A program made the position numbers and the translations under genes. A stretch of DNA of 64,000 bases from the NCBI RefSeq assembly GCF_012932675.1, contig NZ_JAAIIF010000006.1:186001-250000 (forward strand), read 5' to 3'. This DNA comes from Bifidobacterium erythrocebi. GTDB taxonomy: Bacteria > Actinomycetota > Actinomycetes > Actinomycetales > Bifidobacteriaceae. The notes below the pieces were generated by a model. That model ran no database searches. It was given only the letters and a program-made list of their open reading frames with translations, and was not told the origin of the DNA. Shown here piece after piece: positions 46,317-61,899 of the stretch (position 1 is its first letter; the number at the start of each line of letters is the position of its first letter).

Positions 46317-46404
46317 GCGACAAAAGAGCGGCTGCTTTGTCGCGTTTTTCCTGCAAGTGCCGCGGCTCATGTCAGGTCGCGACAAATAGGGCGCTGTTTG
46401 TCGC
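46317..46404. repeat. Two tandem GCGACAAA/TTTGTCGC dyads
   Basis: Two 26-27 bp units (46317-46343 and 46379-46404) each consist of perfect 8-bp arms GCGACAAA and TTTGTCGC around 10-11 bases that both contain a GCG/GC-CTG-like centre. A further half site (TTTTGCGACA) lies at 46436-46445. The first unit is followed by GTTTTTCC and could act as a terminator. They lie between two converging genes, in an otherwise empty 306-bp gap. Confidence 0.65.
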
Positions 46405-46464
46405 AACATGCAAGCTGGCAACGGGATTCATGCGGTTTTGCGACATATCGGGCTGGCTCGCACG

Positions 46465-48183
46465 CTATGCGAAGTAGAAGCCCTGGAAGTCGTACAGGTA
46501 CACGCGGTAGATGTACGAGGTGGCGAGCTTCATCGCATACTGCGCCTGCAGGGTGCCGTCCGAATCATAGACGCCGAACAGGCCCTGCATGCCCGAATCC
46601 ACCAGGTTCAGCCCATCGTCGATTTCCTGCACGGAACTGACATAGGGGGAGTAGGGCACCTCGAAGGAGTTCACCTCGGTGTAGGTGCCGTCGTGCTCAT
46701 TCACCAGGTACTTGCGCAGCCGGGATCGCGAGTCCGCATCGGTGGCGCTTTGCGAGGTGCTCAGCCCCTTGATCGCCGTCCAGTCGTAATCCGGGCGCGT
46801 CATCGCATACCCGAAGCTGTTGTCGAACAGCGTGAGATAGTAGCTGCCGCTTTCCAGCGAATCATCCGTGCTGTACGTTACGGAATGCTGGCCTCCGGTA
46901 TCTGCGAAATCGCCGTTCTTGGCAAGGAAGGAGGCCTGGTACTGCGTGCCGTCCCACACGCTCGTCTCGCCGATCATGTATTGCAGCTTCGGCGTGCCTT
47001 CGATGTCCGCCACCTTGATGATCGTGGACGTCTCGCGTGCCGAAAGAATCGCCGAACCGTCGTCCAGCAGCTGGATGGTGTTGCAGTGGATCCAATCCCA
47101 GCGGTTCTTGGCGCTCATGTCGGATTCGTCGATGCCCGAATGCGTGGTCGAGGACTTGTAGTCGGGGAACATCGTGCCCAAATCGAGCAGCAGCGTGGTT
47201 TTGCCGGTGGTGGTGTCGAGCTTGACCACCTGATCCTGCACCGCGTGGTCGGAACGCGTCAGATCGGTGGCGAGCAGTACCAGATTGCCGTCGGAATCGA
47301 GCGCGTAATCATGGTGGAGAATGAACTGACTGTCAAGGTCGAGGATCTTCTCCAGCTTGCCGAGCCTGTTCATGCCGACCATGGTGTGCGTGGACGCGGA
47401 GAACCACATCAGGCCGTTCCTGTCGAACAGCAGACGGTGCGAACGGTAGTATTTCACCGGGATTTCGCCGCGGATCACGCCGTTGACGTCGTAGTAGTAC
47501 ATGAAGACCTGGTCGTCGGAATCGTTGCCGAGGATCGCGTACAATCCGTTGCCTACGCTTTGCGTTGCCGCCGAGGTTGGCTTTCTTTGCTGTTCGAGCT
47601 GCGTCTCCTCGTCGCCGAGGAGCTTCGGGCCTTTGCAGGTGATCTGCTTGGTCGCCACGGTGGTTCCGCTGGCGTTGGCGAGTTTCAGTGTGATGGTGTT
47701 GGTCTTCTTCGGAATAAGGCCGAGCACGGTGAATTCGTGGGTGGTGGCGTAATCCTTGCCCTGGTTGGCGGTCGCGGTGAAATCCGGGTAGCCTTCGGCG
47801 TGCACGGTGTAGGTGACGTTGGTGGCCTCGCTTGTGGTGAAGTACACGTACATCGATGTGGTGTTGGTGCCGTAGGGGTTGACTGCGGTGAACGGATCGT
47901 CCAGTGTGGCGGTGGCCTTGTCTCGGTTCGTGATGAGCGTGGCGTCGGCGTCCTGCTGGTATGCGGTGGTGTAGATGTTGGTGATTGTGGCGTTTAGGCG
48001 TTCGATCCGATTGCGTTCGATGGCTTCGCTGATCTTGGCGGTGCCGCCAAGGGGGAACATGGCGATGATGATCGCCACTGCCGTGGCTGCGGCGGCGATG
48101 GTGATGATGCGTTTGCGCGTGAATGGGGTGCCTGTTGCATTCGCTGTTGCGTTTGCGCGTGAATGCGGTCGCAGTGGTCTCAT
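46465..48183 (-). CDS. Arylsulfotransferase (ASST) family protein, membrane-anchored
   Basis: A 572-residue protein with a basic N-terminus and a membrane helix or uncleaved signal at about 26-46. Next comes a beta-rich N-terminal domain (MYVYFTTSEATNVTYTVHAEGYPDF), then a beta-propeller typical of ASST enzymes. Propeller strands include HRLLFDRNGLMWFSAS, HHDYALDSDGNLVLLATD and DWIHCNTIQLLDDGSAILSARET. These carry the histidines that correspond by position to substrate and active-site residues. ASST enzymes move sulfate between phenolic donors and acceptors without PAPS. The actual substrate is unknown. GAAGG precedes the ATG. Confidence 0.75.
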   Translation of the reverse strand: MRPLRPHSRANATANATGTPFTRKRIITIAAAATAVAIIIAMFPLGGTAKISEAIERNRIERLNATITNIYTTAYQQDADATLITNRDKATATLDDPFTAVNPYGTNTTSMYVYFTTSEATNVTYTVHAEGYPDFTATANQGKDYATTHEFTVLGLIPKKTNTITLKLANASGTTVATKQITCKGPKLLGDEETQLEQQRKPTSAATQSVGNGLYAILGNDSDDQVFMYYYDVNGVIRGEIPVKYYRSHRLLFDRNGLMWFSASTHTMVGMNRLGKLEKILDLDSQFILHHDYALDSDGNLVLLATDLTRSDHAVQDQVVKLDTTTGKTTLLLDLGTMFPDYKSSTTHSGIDESDMSAKNRWDWIHCNTIQLLDDGSAILSARETSTIIKVADIEGTPKLQYMIGETSVWDGTQYQASFLAKNGDFADTGGQHSVTYSTDDSLESGSYYLTLFDNSFGYAMTRPDYDWTAIKGLSTSQSATDADSRSRLRKYLVNEHDGTYTEVNSFEVPYSPYVSSVQEIDDGLNLVDSGMQGLFGVYDSDGTLQAQYAMKLATSYIYRVYLYDFQGFYFA

Positions 48184-48694
48184 AATGGTCGCCTTCGCAT
48201 TGGTCCAAGTGGTAGCAGGTTCGTCAATGGATTGACGGATTGTTCGCTAATAGCGTCATACATCAGTCCACGGATTGTGTGTGGTCTTGCTGTGCGTGTC
48301 GATGGTATGTGCTGATTGTTCTCTGAAAAGGGTGCCGCTTTGCTTCCTGTTCCCATCGGTTCCCAAACTGCCGACGCTGATGGTCCTCTCACCATCGATA
48401 GTTTGGGCATTCCTCAAGCTGTTGACGGTGGGAGGGGAGTCACCGTCGACAGTTTGGGAGGATGGTGTCTCTTTCCCAAACTGTTGACGCTGGCGGCTCT
48501 CTCACCGTCGGTGGTTTGGACGTTCCTCAGTCTGCCGACGATAGGTGGGGAAGAGGGGGGGTAACACGGCGGGCCGAACGAGGTCGGCGAATCGCATAAC
48601 GAGGCGTAACAAAGGTGTTCTAGGGGTGGTGGCATAATAGCCAAGGCAATTTTTAGGGTTTGCCCTTGAGGATCAACAGTATAGGTGAGTAAAC
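48184..48694. other. Intergenic region with hairpin repeats upstream of efp
   Basis: About 510 bp without a supported gene. The left part serves as start region for the arylsulfotransferase gene. The middle holds three related hairpin units (48362-48519). The right end contains a CATAAT sequence near 48630 that could be the efp -10 box. Confidence 0.55.
48362..48519. repeat. Three related imperfect hairpin units with CCCAAACT/AGTTTGGG ends
   Basis: Unit 1 (48362-48407) has arms CCCAAACT and AGTTTGGG. Unit 2 (48415-48456) has a nearly perfect 16-bp stem built on CTGTTGACGGTG and CACCGTCGACAG. Unit 3 (48475-48519) reads CCCAAACTGTTGACG and returns with CACCGTCGGTGGTTTGG. A fourth partial unit (CTGCCGACG) follows near 48532. 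The units share sequence and symmetry, so they are copies of one dyad element. There is no transposase nearby. Confidence 0.65.
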
Positions 48695-49252
48695 GTGGCA
48701 CAGACTACCAATGACATCAAGAACGGTTCCGTTCTGAACCTTGACGGCCAGCTGTGGACCGTCCTGAAGTTCCAGCACGTCAAGCCGGGCAAGGGCCCCG
48801 CTTTCGTGCGCACCACCATCAAGAACGTGCTGAGCGGCAAGATCGTCGACAAGACCTTCAACGCCGGCATGAAGATGGAGTTCGAGACCGTGGATAACCG
48901 TACGCTCCAGTACTCCTACGAGGACGGCGACAACTACGTGTTCATGGACATGACCACCTACGATCAGATCATGGTCCCGAAGAACCTGGTCGACAGCAAG
49001 TTCCTGCTTGAAGGCACCGACTGCATCGTGTCCTTCCACGACGGCACCCCGCTGTCCGTCGAACTGCCGGCTTCCGTCATCCTGACCGTCACCCACACCG
49101 AGCCGGGCCTGCAGGGCAACCGCTCCAACGCCGGCACCAAGCCCGCCACCGTCGAGACCGGTGCCGAGATCCAGGTTCCGCTGTTCATCAACGAGGGTGA
49201 GCGCGTTAAGGTCAACACCACCGACGGCTCCTACCTCGGACGCGAAAACTGA
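48695..49252 (+). CDS. efp: Elongation factor P
   Basis: A 185-residue EF-P, which relieves ribosome stalling at polyproline. Domain I carries the modification loop [14 protein letters not shown] with lysine at the tip. Domains II and III end with [30 protein letters not shown], the family signature. It starts at GTG 48695, since [13 protein letters not shown] is the conserved beginning. nusB follows after 31 bases, a common actinobacterial pair. Confidence 0.97.
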   Translation: MAQTTNDIKNGSVLNLDGQLWTVLKFQHVKPGKGPAFVRTTIKNVLSGKIVDKTFNAGMKMEFETVDNRTLQYSYEDGDNYVFMDMTTYDQIMVPKNLVDSKFLLEGTDCIVSFHDGTPLSVELPASVILTVTHTEPGLQGNRSNAGTKPATVETGAEIQVPLFINEGERVKVNTTDGSYLGREN

Positions 49253-49283
49253 GTTACGACCAAGGTAAAGGACTGACGGCTGT

Positions 49284-49697
49284 ATGGCACGTTCCACTGC
49301 CCGTAAGAGGGCTCTGAATACGTTGTATGAAGCGGATGAGAAGGGGCAGGACATCCTGTCCCTTCTGGAGGAGCGCATTGCGGTTCCCGGCGCACAGACG
49401 CCGCTGCCGGAATACGCCATCGAAATCGTCCGTGGCGTCGCCGAGCATCGCCATGATATCGACGCGACGCTTGACGAGCACTCCACTGGTTGGAAGATCA
49501 GTCGTATGGGTGTCGTCGATCGCAATATTCTTCGCATCGCCGCATGGGAGATCATGTACAACGATGAGGTACCCGACAAGGTAGCCATCGATGAGGCCCT
49601 TGGCCTGGCGAAGTCGCTATGCGATGACGAATCGCCCGCTTTCATTCATGGACTGCTGTCCGCTGTATGCACGGCTCGTGAGAAGCCGTTGGATTGA
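49284..49697 (+). CDS. nusB: Transcription antitermination factor NusB
   Basis: A 137-residue all-helical NusB, which with NusE/S10 binds boxA RNA in rRNA transcripts. It starts MARSTARKRALNTLYEADEKGQDIL (Arg-rich RNA-binding start) and contains EIVRGVAEHRHDIDATLDEHSTGWKISRMGVVDRNILRIAAWEI and DKVAIDEALGLAKSLCDDESPAFIHGLL. Length is normal. A strong terminator follows. Confidence 0.96.
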   Translation: MARSTARKRALNTLYEADEKGQDILSLLEERIAVPGAQTPLPEYAIEIVRGVAEHRHDIDATLDEHSTGWKISRMGVVDRNILRIAAWEIMYNDEVPDKVAIDEALGLAKSLCDDESPAFIHGLLSAVCTAREKPLD

Positions 49698-49705
49698 TAT
49701 TTGTT

Positions 49706-49742
49706 GAACGCCTCCCGTTATTGCACGGGGGGCGTTCTTTTG
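49706..49742 (+). terminator. Terminator of efp-nusB
   Basis: An inverted repeat of about 13 bp with one mismatch (GAACGCC... with ...GGCGTTC) is followed by TTTT. Confidence 0.9.
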
Positions 49743-49912
49743 AGATGTGACAAATCGTGTATCGGGTTTCGTTCCGTGGGCGCACAGGGCATAGAACGAT
49801 ACAAGCGTGAGAGAATCGAAGTAGTCAGGTAATACGCCCGGTCGGCGTGTGAATTCGTGATGAACGTTACTCTTGGCTTGAATAACCCGAATGAGAATAA
49901 GGGGGTTGCGCG

Positions 49913-51109
49913 GTGAGCGACAAACCAATCTGTGACCAGAATGAGGCCATTCTCGTTCTGGAAGATGGCCAGGTATATGTAGGTGAGCCTTACGGGGCCG
50001 AAGGTAGGACGACCGGCGAGATCGTGTTCGCCACTGCCATGACCGGCTATCAGGAGACTCTTACCGATCCGAGCTACGACCGTCAGATTGTGGTGCAGAC
50101 CTTCCCGCATATCGGCGATACCGGTGTGAACAGCGAGGATCCCGAATCCGCCCGTATCTGGGTCGCCGGCTATGTGGTCCGCGATCCCAGCCCGAACGTG
50201 AGCAACTGGCGTGCCGAAGGCAGCCTCGACGATGATCTGACGAAGCAGGGCATCGTGGGCATCAGCGGCATCGACACCCGTAAGCTGGTGCGTCACCTGC
50301 GTTCCGCCGGTGTGATGCGCGCCGGTGTGTTCTCCGGTGAGGCGCTGCTGGATGCCAAGGGCAAGGTCAAGGAACTGGACGAGTTTCTGGCGGATGTGAA
50401 GGCCACCGCGCAGATGCAGGGGCTGAGCCTGTATGAGGAGGTCAGCACCAAGGAGGCGTACACCATCGAGCCGTGCGACGAATTCGAGGGCAAGGAGCCG
50501 CTGTACACCGTGGCCGCCGTCGATCTGGGCATCAAGGCCATGACCCCGCACCGCATGGCCGAGCGTGGCTGCCGCGTGCACGTCGTGCCCTCCAGCATCA
50601 CGTTCGAACAGCTGCAGGAGCTCAACCCCGACGGCGTGTTCTTCTCCAACGGCCCGGGCGACCCGGAGCAGGCAGGCCCCGAAGTCGAGCTGCTGCGCAA
50701 GGTGCTTGACGCCGGCTACCCGTTCTTCGGCATCTGCTTCGGCAACCAGCTGCTGGGCCGTGCACTCGGTTTCGGCACCTACAAGCTGAAGTTCGGCCAC
50801 CGCGGCATCAACCAGCCGGTGAAGGACATGACCACCGGCAAGATCGAGATCACCGCCCACAACCACGGCTTCGCGGTCGACGCCCCGATCGGCGAGACCG
50901 TGGACGCCCCGTTCGAGAACGGCAAGTACGGCAAGGTGTTCGTCTCGCATATCGATCTGAACGACAATGTGGTGGAAGGCCTGCAGTGTGTGGATATCCC
51001 CGCGTTCTCCGTGCAGTACCACCCGGAGGCCGCCGCCGGCCCGCACGACGCGGCATACCTGTTTGATCGTTTCGTTGAACTGATGAAGAATTCCAAGGAA
51101 GGTAAGTGA
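49913..51109 (+). CDS. carA: Carbamoyl-phosphate synthase, small (glutaminase) subunit
   Basis: A 398-residue glutamine-hydrolysing subunit that feeds ammonia to CarB. The N-terminal half has [21 protein letters not shown] and [18 protein letters not shown]. The C-terminal glutamine amidotransferase has the nucleophile in [14 protein letters not shown] (C275) and the catalytic His-x-Glu in [21 protein letters not shown]. It starts at GTG 49913. carB begins one base after its stop. Confidence 0.96.
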   Translation: MSDKPICDQNEAILVLEDGQVYVGEPYGAEGRTTGEIVFATAMTGYQETLTDPSYDRQIVVQTFPHIGDTGVNSEDPESARIWVAGYVVRDPSPNVSNWRAEGSLDDDLTKQGIVGISGIDTRKLVRHLRSAGVMRAGVFSGEALLDAKGKVKELDEFLADVKATAQMQGLSLYEEVSTKEAYTIEPCDEFEGKEPLYTVAAVDLGIKAMTPHRMAERGCRVHVVPSSITFEQLQELNPDGVFFSNGPGDPEQAGPEVELLRKVLDAGYPFFGICFGNQLLGRALGFGTYKLKFGHRGINQPVKDMTTGKIEITAHNHGFAVDAPIGETVDAPFENGKYGKVFVSHIDLNDNVVEGLQCVDIPAFSVQYHPEAAAGPHDAAYLFDRFVELMKNSKEGK

Positions 51110-51110
51110 C

Positions 51111-54494
<3,384 letters not shown>

Positions 54495-54495
54495 G

Positions 54496-55425
54496 ATGAA
54501 CGACGTCATTGCCAGCAGCCACGAGGATCAGCTTCGTGCGGAACGCTCCAATTTCGGCCTGCGTCTGCACAACTCCATGAGCAAGTACGGTCCGCTGTGC
54601 GTTGGCATTGACCCGCATCGCAGACTCCTGACGGACTGGGGCTACAACGTTGACGCGAACGGCGCGGAGATGTTCTCGATGCGCATGCTGCAGGCCGCGA
54701 ACGGCCGCGCCGCCGCCGTCAAATTCCAGATGCCCATGTTCGAACGGTACGGTTCCAAAGGCTTTGCCGTATTGGAACGGCTGCTCTACGCGGCGCGGCA
54801 GATGGGTGTGATCACCATCGTGGATTGCGTGCATGGAGGTCTTTCCACCACCATCTCCGCCATCGCCGACGCGTATTTCAAGCCTGGTGCGCCGATGAAG
54901 GCCGATGCGATCACGCTGCTGCCGTATTACGGTGAGCGTTCGCTACGTGGCCTGATCGACGACGCCCTCGACAACGGCGGCGGTGTGTTCATCGCCTCGC
55001 TCACCTCGAACGAGGAAGGGCGCAGCGTGCAGAGCGCCATTCGCCAAAGCGGCTCCTACAAGGGGCAGACCGTGGCCTATGGCATCGCCGCCGCCGCGCA
55101 GAAGCACAACGCCGAGCATGAGGGCATGGGCTCTGTCGGCCTGATCGTGGGCGCGACGGTGGGGCAGTGGATCGAACAGACCGGCGTCAATCCAGCGCAT
55201 TTCACCGGTCCGATTCTTTCCCCGGGCTATGGCTGGCAGGGTGCCGAGGCTGAGGATCTGAAAACCCTGTTCAAGGGCACGCATGGCAACGTACTGGTCA
55301 CCGTGTCCCGTTCCATCGCCACCAAGGGACCGGCCATCGCCGATCTTGCGGCGGCCACCGAATCCATCGCCCTGGATGTGCGCCAGGCCATGATGGAAGC
55401 CGAAGACGAAACCATGGAGGTATGA
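54496..55425 (+). CDS. pyrF: Orotidine 5'-phosphate decarboxylase (type 2 family)
   Basis: A 309-residue decarboxylase producing UMP. It belongs to the longer actinobacterial type, with LCVGIDPHRRLLTDWG, the catalytic Lys region AVKFQMPMFERYGSKGFAVLERLL, VDCVHGGLSTTISAIADAYF and the phosphate loop ILSPGYGWQGAEAEDLKTLF. Its location directly after carB makes an operon for UMP synthesis. It overlaps gmk by four bases (ATGA). Confidence 0.93.
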   Translation: MNDVIASSHEDQLRAERSNFGLRLHNSMSKYGPLCVGIDPHRRLLTDWGYNVDANGAEMFSMRMLQAANGRAAAVKFQMPMFERYGSKGFAVLERLLYAARQMGVITIVDCVHGGLSTTISAIADAYFKPGAPMKADAITLLPYYGERSLRGLIDDALDNGGGVFIASLTSNEEGRSVQSAIRQSGSYKGQTVAYGIAAAAQKHNAEHEGMGSVGLIVGATVGQWIEQTGVNPAHFTGPILSPGYGWQGAEAEDLKTLFKGTHGNVLVTVSRSIATKGPAIADLAAATESIALDVRQAMMEAEDETMEV

Positions 55426-56015
55426 GCAGAGTGACGAACGGACGTCTTATCGTGCTGAGCGGTCCGACTGCGGTCGGCAAGGGCACGGTGGAGCAGAAGC
55501 TGCTTGCCGATCACCCCGAGATCTGGGTGTCGGTATCCGCCACCACCCGCGACCCGCGACCCGGCGAACAGGACGGCGTGAACTACTGGTTCATGACCGA
55601 GGACGAGTTCGTGGCGGGGGAGCGCGAAGGCAAGTTCCTGGAGACCGCCGTGGTACACGGCATGGCCCATTACGGCACGCCGTTGGAACCGGTGAAGGAG
55701 CATCTGAGCAGGAACGTTCCCACGCTGTTGGAGATCGATCTGCAGGGTGCGCGGCGTGTACGCGAACGTGCCGCCGAGCTCGGGCTTGAGGTGGTGAGCG
55801 TGTTCATCGCGCCGCCGTCGTTCGAGGAGCTCAAGCGTAGGCTGGTCGGGCGTGGTACCGAAACCGCCGATCAGCAGGCCAAGCGGTTGGAGACCGCGAA
55901 GGTGGAGCTTGCGGCCGAGAACGAGTTCGATGTGGTCATCGTCAACGACACCGTGGATAAGGCCGCGGATGATCTGTGGAAGGTGATCGCCGAGGAGTAC
56001 GGCCTGCAGAAGTAG
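55422..56015 (+). CDS. gmk: Guanylate kinase
   Basis: A 197-residue kinase converting GMP to GDP. The P-loop is LSGPTAVGKGTVEQKL; GMP-binding residues lie in SVSATTRDPRPGEQDGVNYWFMTEDEF and the lid in VFIAPPSFEELKRRLVGRGTE. ATG 55422 overlaps the pyrF stop, so expression is coupled to pyrimidine synthesis. Confidence 0.97.
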   Translation: MSRVTNGRLIVLSGPTAVGKGTVEQKLLADHPEIWVSVSATTRDPRPGEQDGVNYWFMTEDEFVAGEREGKFLETAVVHGMAHYGTPLEPVKEHLSRNVPTLLEIDLQGARRVRERAAELGLEVVSVFIAPPSFEELKRRLVGRGTETADQQAKRLETAKVELAAENEFDVVIVNDTVDKAADDLWKVIAEEYGLQK

Positions 56016-56050
56016 CGTGCCGTTTCTGGTTGCGCATTGTTGTTCGTTGC

Positions 56051-56092
56051 AGCGGGCGGAAGTCGATTATGGCTTCCGCCCGCTTTTCGTTT
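56051..56092 (+). terminator. Terminator of the carAB-pyrF-gmk operon
   Basis: A 12-bp perfect GC-rich stem (56051-56062 with 56073-56084) is followed by TTTCGTTT. Confidence 0.9.
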
Positions 56093-56180
56093 GGCGGCCT
56101 GCGGCATGCGTGGCTGTGTGTGGCTGCATATGCAATATGCGGGGTGCGGGCGTGACGATTGCCGGATGACGGCCGTATGT

Positions 56181-56542
56181 GGCTGTGCTGGCGATGCTGT
56201 GTGTGGCGGTGTGCGTGATGTATCCGCATATAGCCATGCTGGTAGGCATTGTGCGTGGCCAAAACCGGATGAGAGACGCGTCTGGCTGCGCTAGGGGCCA
56301 ATAGTGGGGCGATAGACGGATGATATCTGCAAGCGGCTACGCTGAAGGATGCCGTGTGTGGTGATTCGTGGATGATACCTGTGTACGGCCACGCTGAGAA
56401 GCGATGAGCGTAGCCGTAATCGGATGAGTTGCAGGTTTGGCTGCGCTGAGGGCGAGTATGTGCGGCTGTAGCTGAATGCCATCCGTATCCGGCCACGCTG
56501 GCTGGTGGGGGGACTGCGGGTGAGGGATGTCCGAATGTTTAC
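56181..56542 (+). repeat. Degenerate tandem repeat array C, period 51-52 bp
   Basis: Cores related to GGCCACGCTGAG start at 56181, 56232, 56284, 56335, 56387, 56439 and 56491. Several units also have a GGATGA block (for example 56369, 56422) and an ATCCGTAT block (56480) before the next core. These match arrays A and B in sequence, spacing and orientation. The rest of the gmk to thiamine-gene gap (56093-56180 and 56543-56684) holds only a G+C-rich hairpin. Confidence 0.75.
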
Positions 56543-56550
56543 ATATGGCA

Positions 56551-56594
56551 ATGCGCCGGCAAAACGGATCGATGGTTCCGCTTTGCCGGCGCAT
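56551..56594. terminator. Hairpin after array C, possible terminator of the thiamine operon
   Basis: A 13-bp perfect inverted repeat ATGCGCCGGCAAA / TTTGCCGGCGCAT with an 18-base loop. A clear T run is lacking on either side, so terminator function is a guess. Confidence 0.45.
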
Positions 56595-56684
56595 TTGCGT
56601 ATCAGTGCCGTTATCGGCGCGGGCTGGGAACAGCAACCGTACTACGGCGGTCATTCCCAGCCCACGATACGGGTCGGTAACACG

Positions 56685-57071
56685 TCAGTCCTGCTTGTCG
56701 CCCTGCTGCTCGCCGAGGATCTCGTCCACCAGCTCCTGCTTGGCATGGATCTGGCCTTCGAACCCGGGGCGGATGTCAAGACGGATCACCACATCGGTGC
56801 GGTAGCCCTGGCCTGCGAGCTTCATCGTCGCGTCACGGATCACCTTGAGCACATCGTCGATATCGCCTTCGATGTTCGTGAACATGGCGTTCGTCTCGTT
56901 CGGCAGACCGGACTGACGGATCACATCCACCGCCTGCGACACGTACGTGGATTTCTCCGGGCTTGCGCCGGCCGGGCTGATGGCCACGGCCGCCAGCGTG
57001 TTGATGTACGGTTTGCCGGTCTTCGGATCGATGGGGACTTCCTGCTTTTCGGCATTGCGGTCAAGAGCCAT
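56685..57071 (-). CDS. Thiamine-binding protein, MTH1187/YkoF-like family
   Basis: A 128-residue ferredoxin-like protein of the MTH1187 (DUF77) family. It contains LAAVAISPAGASPEKSTYVSQAVDVIRQSGLPNETNAMFTNIEGDIDDVLKVIRDA, a pattern shared with small proteins that bind thiamine or its precursors. ATG 57071 follows GAGGAA; the frame stays open upstream without another good start. Its position as last gene of the thiamine operon supports a role in handling thiamine or HMP. The biochemical function in bacteria is not firmly settled. Confidence 0.8.
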   Translation of the reverse strand: MALDRNAEKQEVPIDPKTGKPYINTLAAVAISPAGASPEKSTYVSQAVDVIRQSGLPNETNAMFTNIEGDIDDVLKVIRDATMKLAGQGYRTDVVIRLDIRPGFEGQIHAKQELVDEILGEQQGDKQD

Positions 57072-57178
57072 TGCATTCCTCGTTTCTCTTGGTGCTGTAT
57101 GGGTGTTTCTATGTGATACGCCGCAGCGGCGAAACCGCGCGCCGCGGCATGGGGATGTTGTGCGATGCTGCGTAACGC

Positions 57179-57231
57179 GAAAACGCCCGTGCATCAAGTG
57201 GAACGGATTCCACTGTGATACACGGGCATGG
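57179..57231 (-). terminator. Hairpin with T run after thiD
   Basis: GCCCGTG and CACGGGC (57221-57227 with 57185-57191) enclose an inner GTGGAA/TTCCAC stem. On the minus strand it is followed by GTTTTCG. It would end part of the transcripts before the thiamine-binding protein gene. Confidence 0.7.
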
Positions 57232-57233
57232 CG

Positions 57234-58034
57234 TCAGCGCCAGCGCCAGGCGTGATCCATCGGGCCGGAGCCGTGGCCCAGGTCAAGCTGCGCGTTCAAC
57301 GCGCCGGTCAGGTACGCCTTGGCGCTGCGGATGGCTTCGGGCAGCGTTTCGCCAAGCGCCAGATGCGAGGCGATAGCGGAGCTCAGCGTGCAGCCGGTGC
57401 CGTGCGTGTTCGGATTGTCCACGCGCTTGCCTTCGAACCAGGTGATGGTGCCGTCGGTCTGCGCCAGCACGTCGTTCGCGTCGTTCGTGTTGTGCCCGCC
57501 TTTGACCAGCGAGGCGCAGCCATACTGCCGGGTGAGTGCCAGCGCGGCACGTTCCATGCCTGCCGCGTCGTCGATATCCAGTCCGGTCAGCGCACAGGTT
57601 TCCGGAATGTTCGGCGTGATCACCGTGGCGAGGGGGAACAGGCGGCTTGTGAGCGCGTCGATGGCGTCGTCGCTGATGAGCTTTGCGCCCGAGGTGGCCA
57701 CCATAACCGGGTCGAGTACCACGTTGGTGGCGTGATGGGCGGTGAGGCGATCGGCGATGGCGTTGATGAGATCCACCGAGGAGACCATGCCGATCTTCAC
57801 CGCGACCGGTGGAATATCGTCGAATACCGCATCGATCTGATCGGCGAGGATCGACGGTTCGGTGTCTTGAATGGAACGCACGCCGGTGGTGTTCTGCGCG
57901 GTGAGCGCGGTGATGGCGCTCATGCCGAATACGCCGTTGGCCAGCATGGTCTTCAGATCGGCCTGAATGCCTGCGCCGCCGGAGGAATCCGATCCGGCGA
58001 TGGCGAGTACCGGTTGCAATGTCGTGTGTTCCAT
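57234..58034 (-). CDS. thiD: Hydroxymethylpyrimidine/phosphomethylpyrimidine kinase
   Basis: A 266-residue ribokinase-fold enzyme that phosphorylates HMP twice to HMP-PP. It starts with VLAIAGSDSSGGAGIQADLKTM (substrate site) and has ITALTAQNTTGV, VKIGMV, LDPVMVATSGAKLISDDAI, TPNIPETCALTG and the catalytic NTHGTGCTLSSAIAS. AAGGAG lies before ATG 58034. It follows the ThiE-ThiC gene after 50 bases on the same strand. Confidence 0.95.
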   Translation of the reverse strand: MEHTTLQPVLAIAGSDSSGGAGIQADLKTMLANGVFGMSAITALTAQNTTGVRSIQDTEPSILADQIDAVFDDIPPVAVKIGMVSSVDLINAIADRLTAHHATNVVLDPVMVATSGAKLISDDAIDALTSRLFPLATVITPNIPETCALTGLDIDDAAGMERAALALTRQYGCASLVKGGHNTNDANDVLAQTDGTITWFEGKRVDNPNTHGTGCTLSSAIASHLALGETLPEAIRSAKAYLTGALNAQLDLGHGSGPMDHAWRWR

Positions 58035-58084
58035 TCATGTCTCCTTGGTGTGTGGTTCTCCGCTTTCAGCCTACTCGCAGTCGC

Positions 58085-61760
<3,676 letters not shown>

Positions 61761-61767
61761 TGCGCTG

Positions 61768-61852
61768 CTCCCTACGTTGGTCCTAACCAACAGGTTCAAA
61801 GGGTCAGGCGTTCGCCTATCTCAGCTTTCCGCGTGTGCGGGAAGCCCCCCTG
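61768..61852 (-). promoter_or_regulatory. TPP riboswitch (THI element)
   Basis: On the minus strand the conserved THI-box parts occur in order: GGGGGGC, then CTGAGATAGG, ACCCTTTGAACCTG, GTTAGGACCAACGTAGGGAG. CTGAGA and GAACCTG are the diagnostic TPP-binding sequences. The terminal GGGAG doubles as the thiM ribosome site, so TPP binding should hide it and block translation initiation. The element begins 48 bp after the stop of the DUF805 gene. Confidence 0.93.
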
Positions 61853-61899
61853 CATGTACAAGATACGGTTTTCAACGTATACAAGGGTGTTGACACAGG

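Noticed and set aside
49878-49905. ArgR box before carA
   Set aside because: TGAAT is present, but the matching ATTCA half is missing, so the palindrome of an ARG box is not formed.
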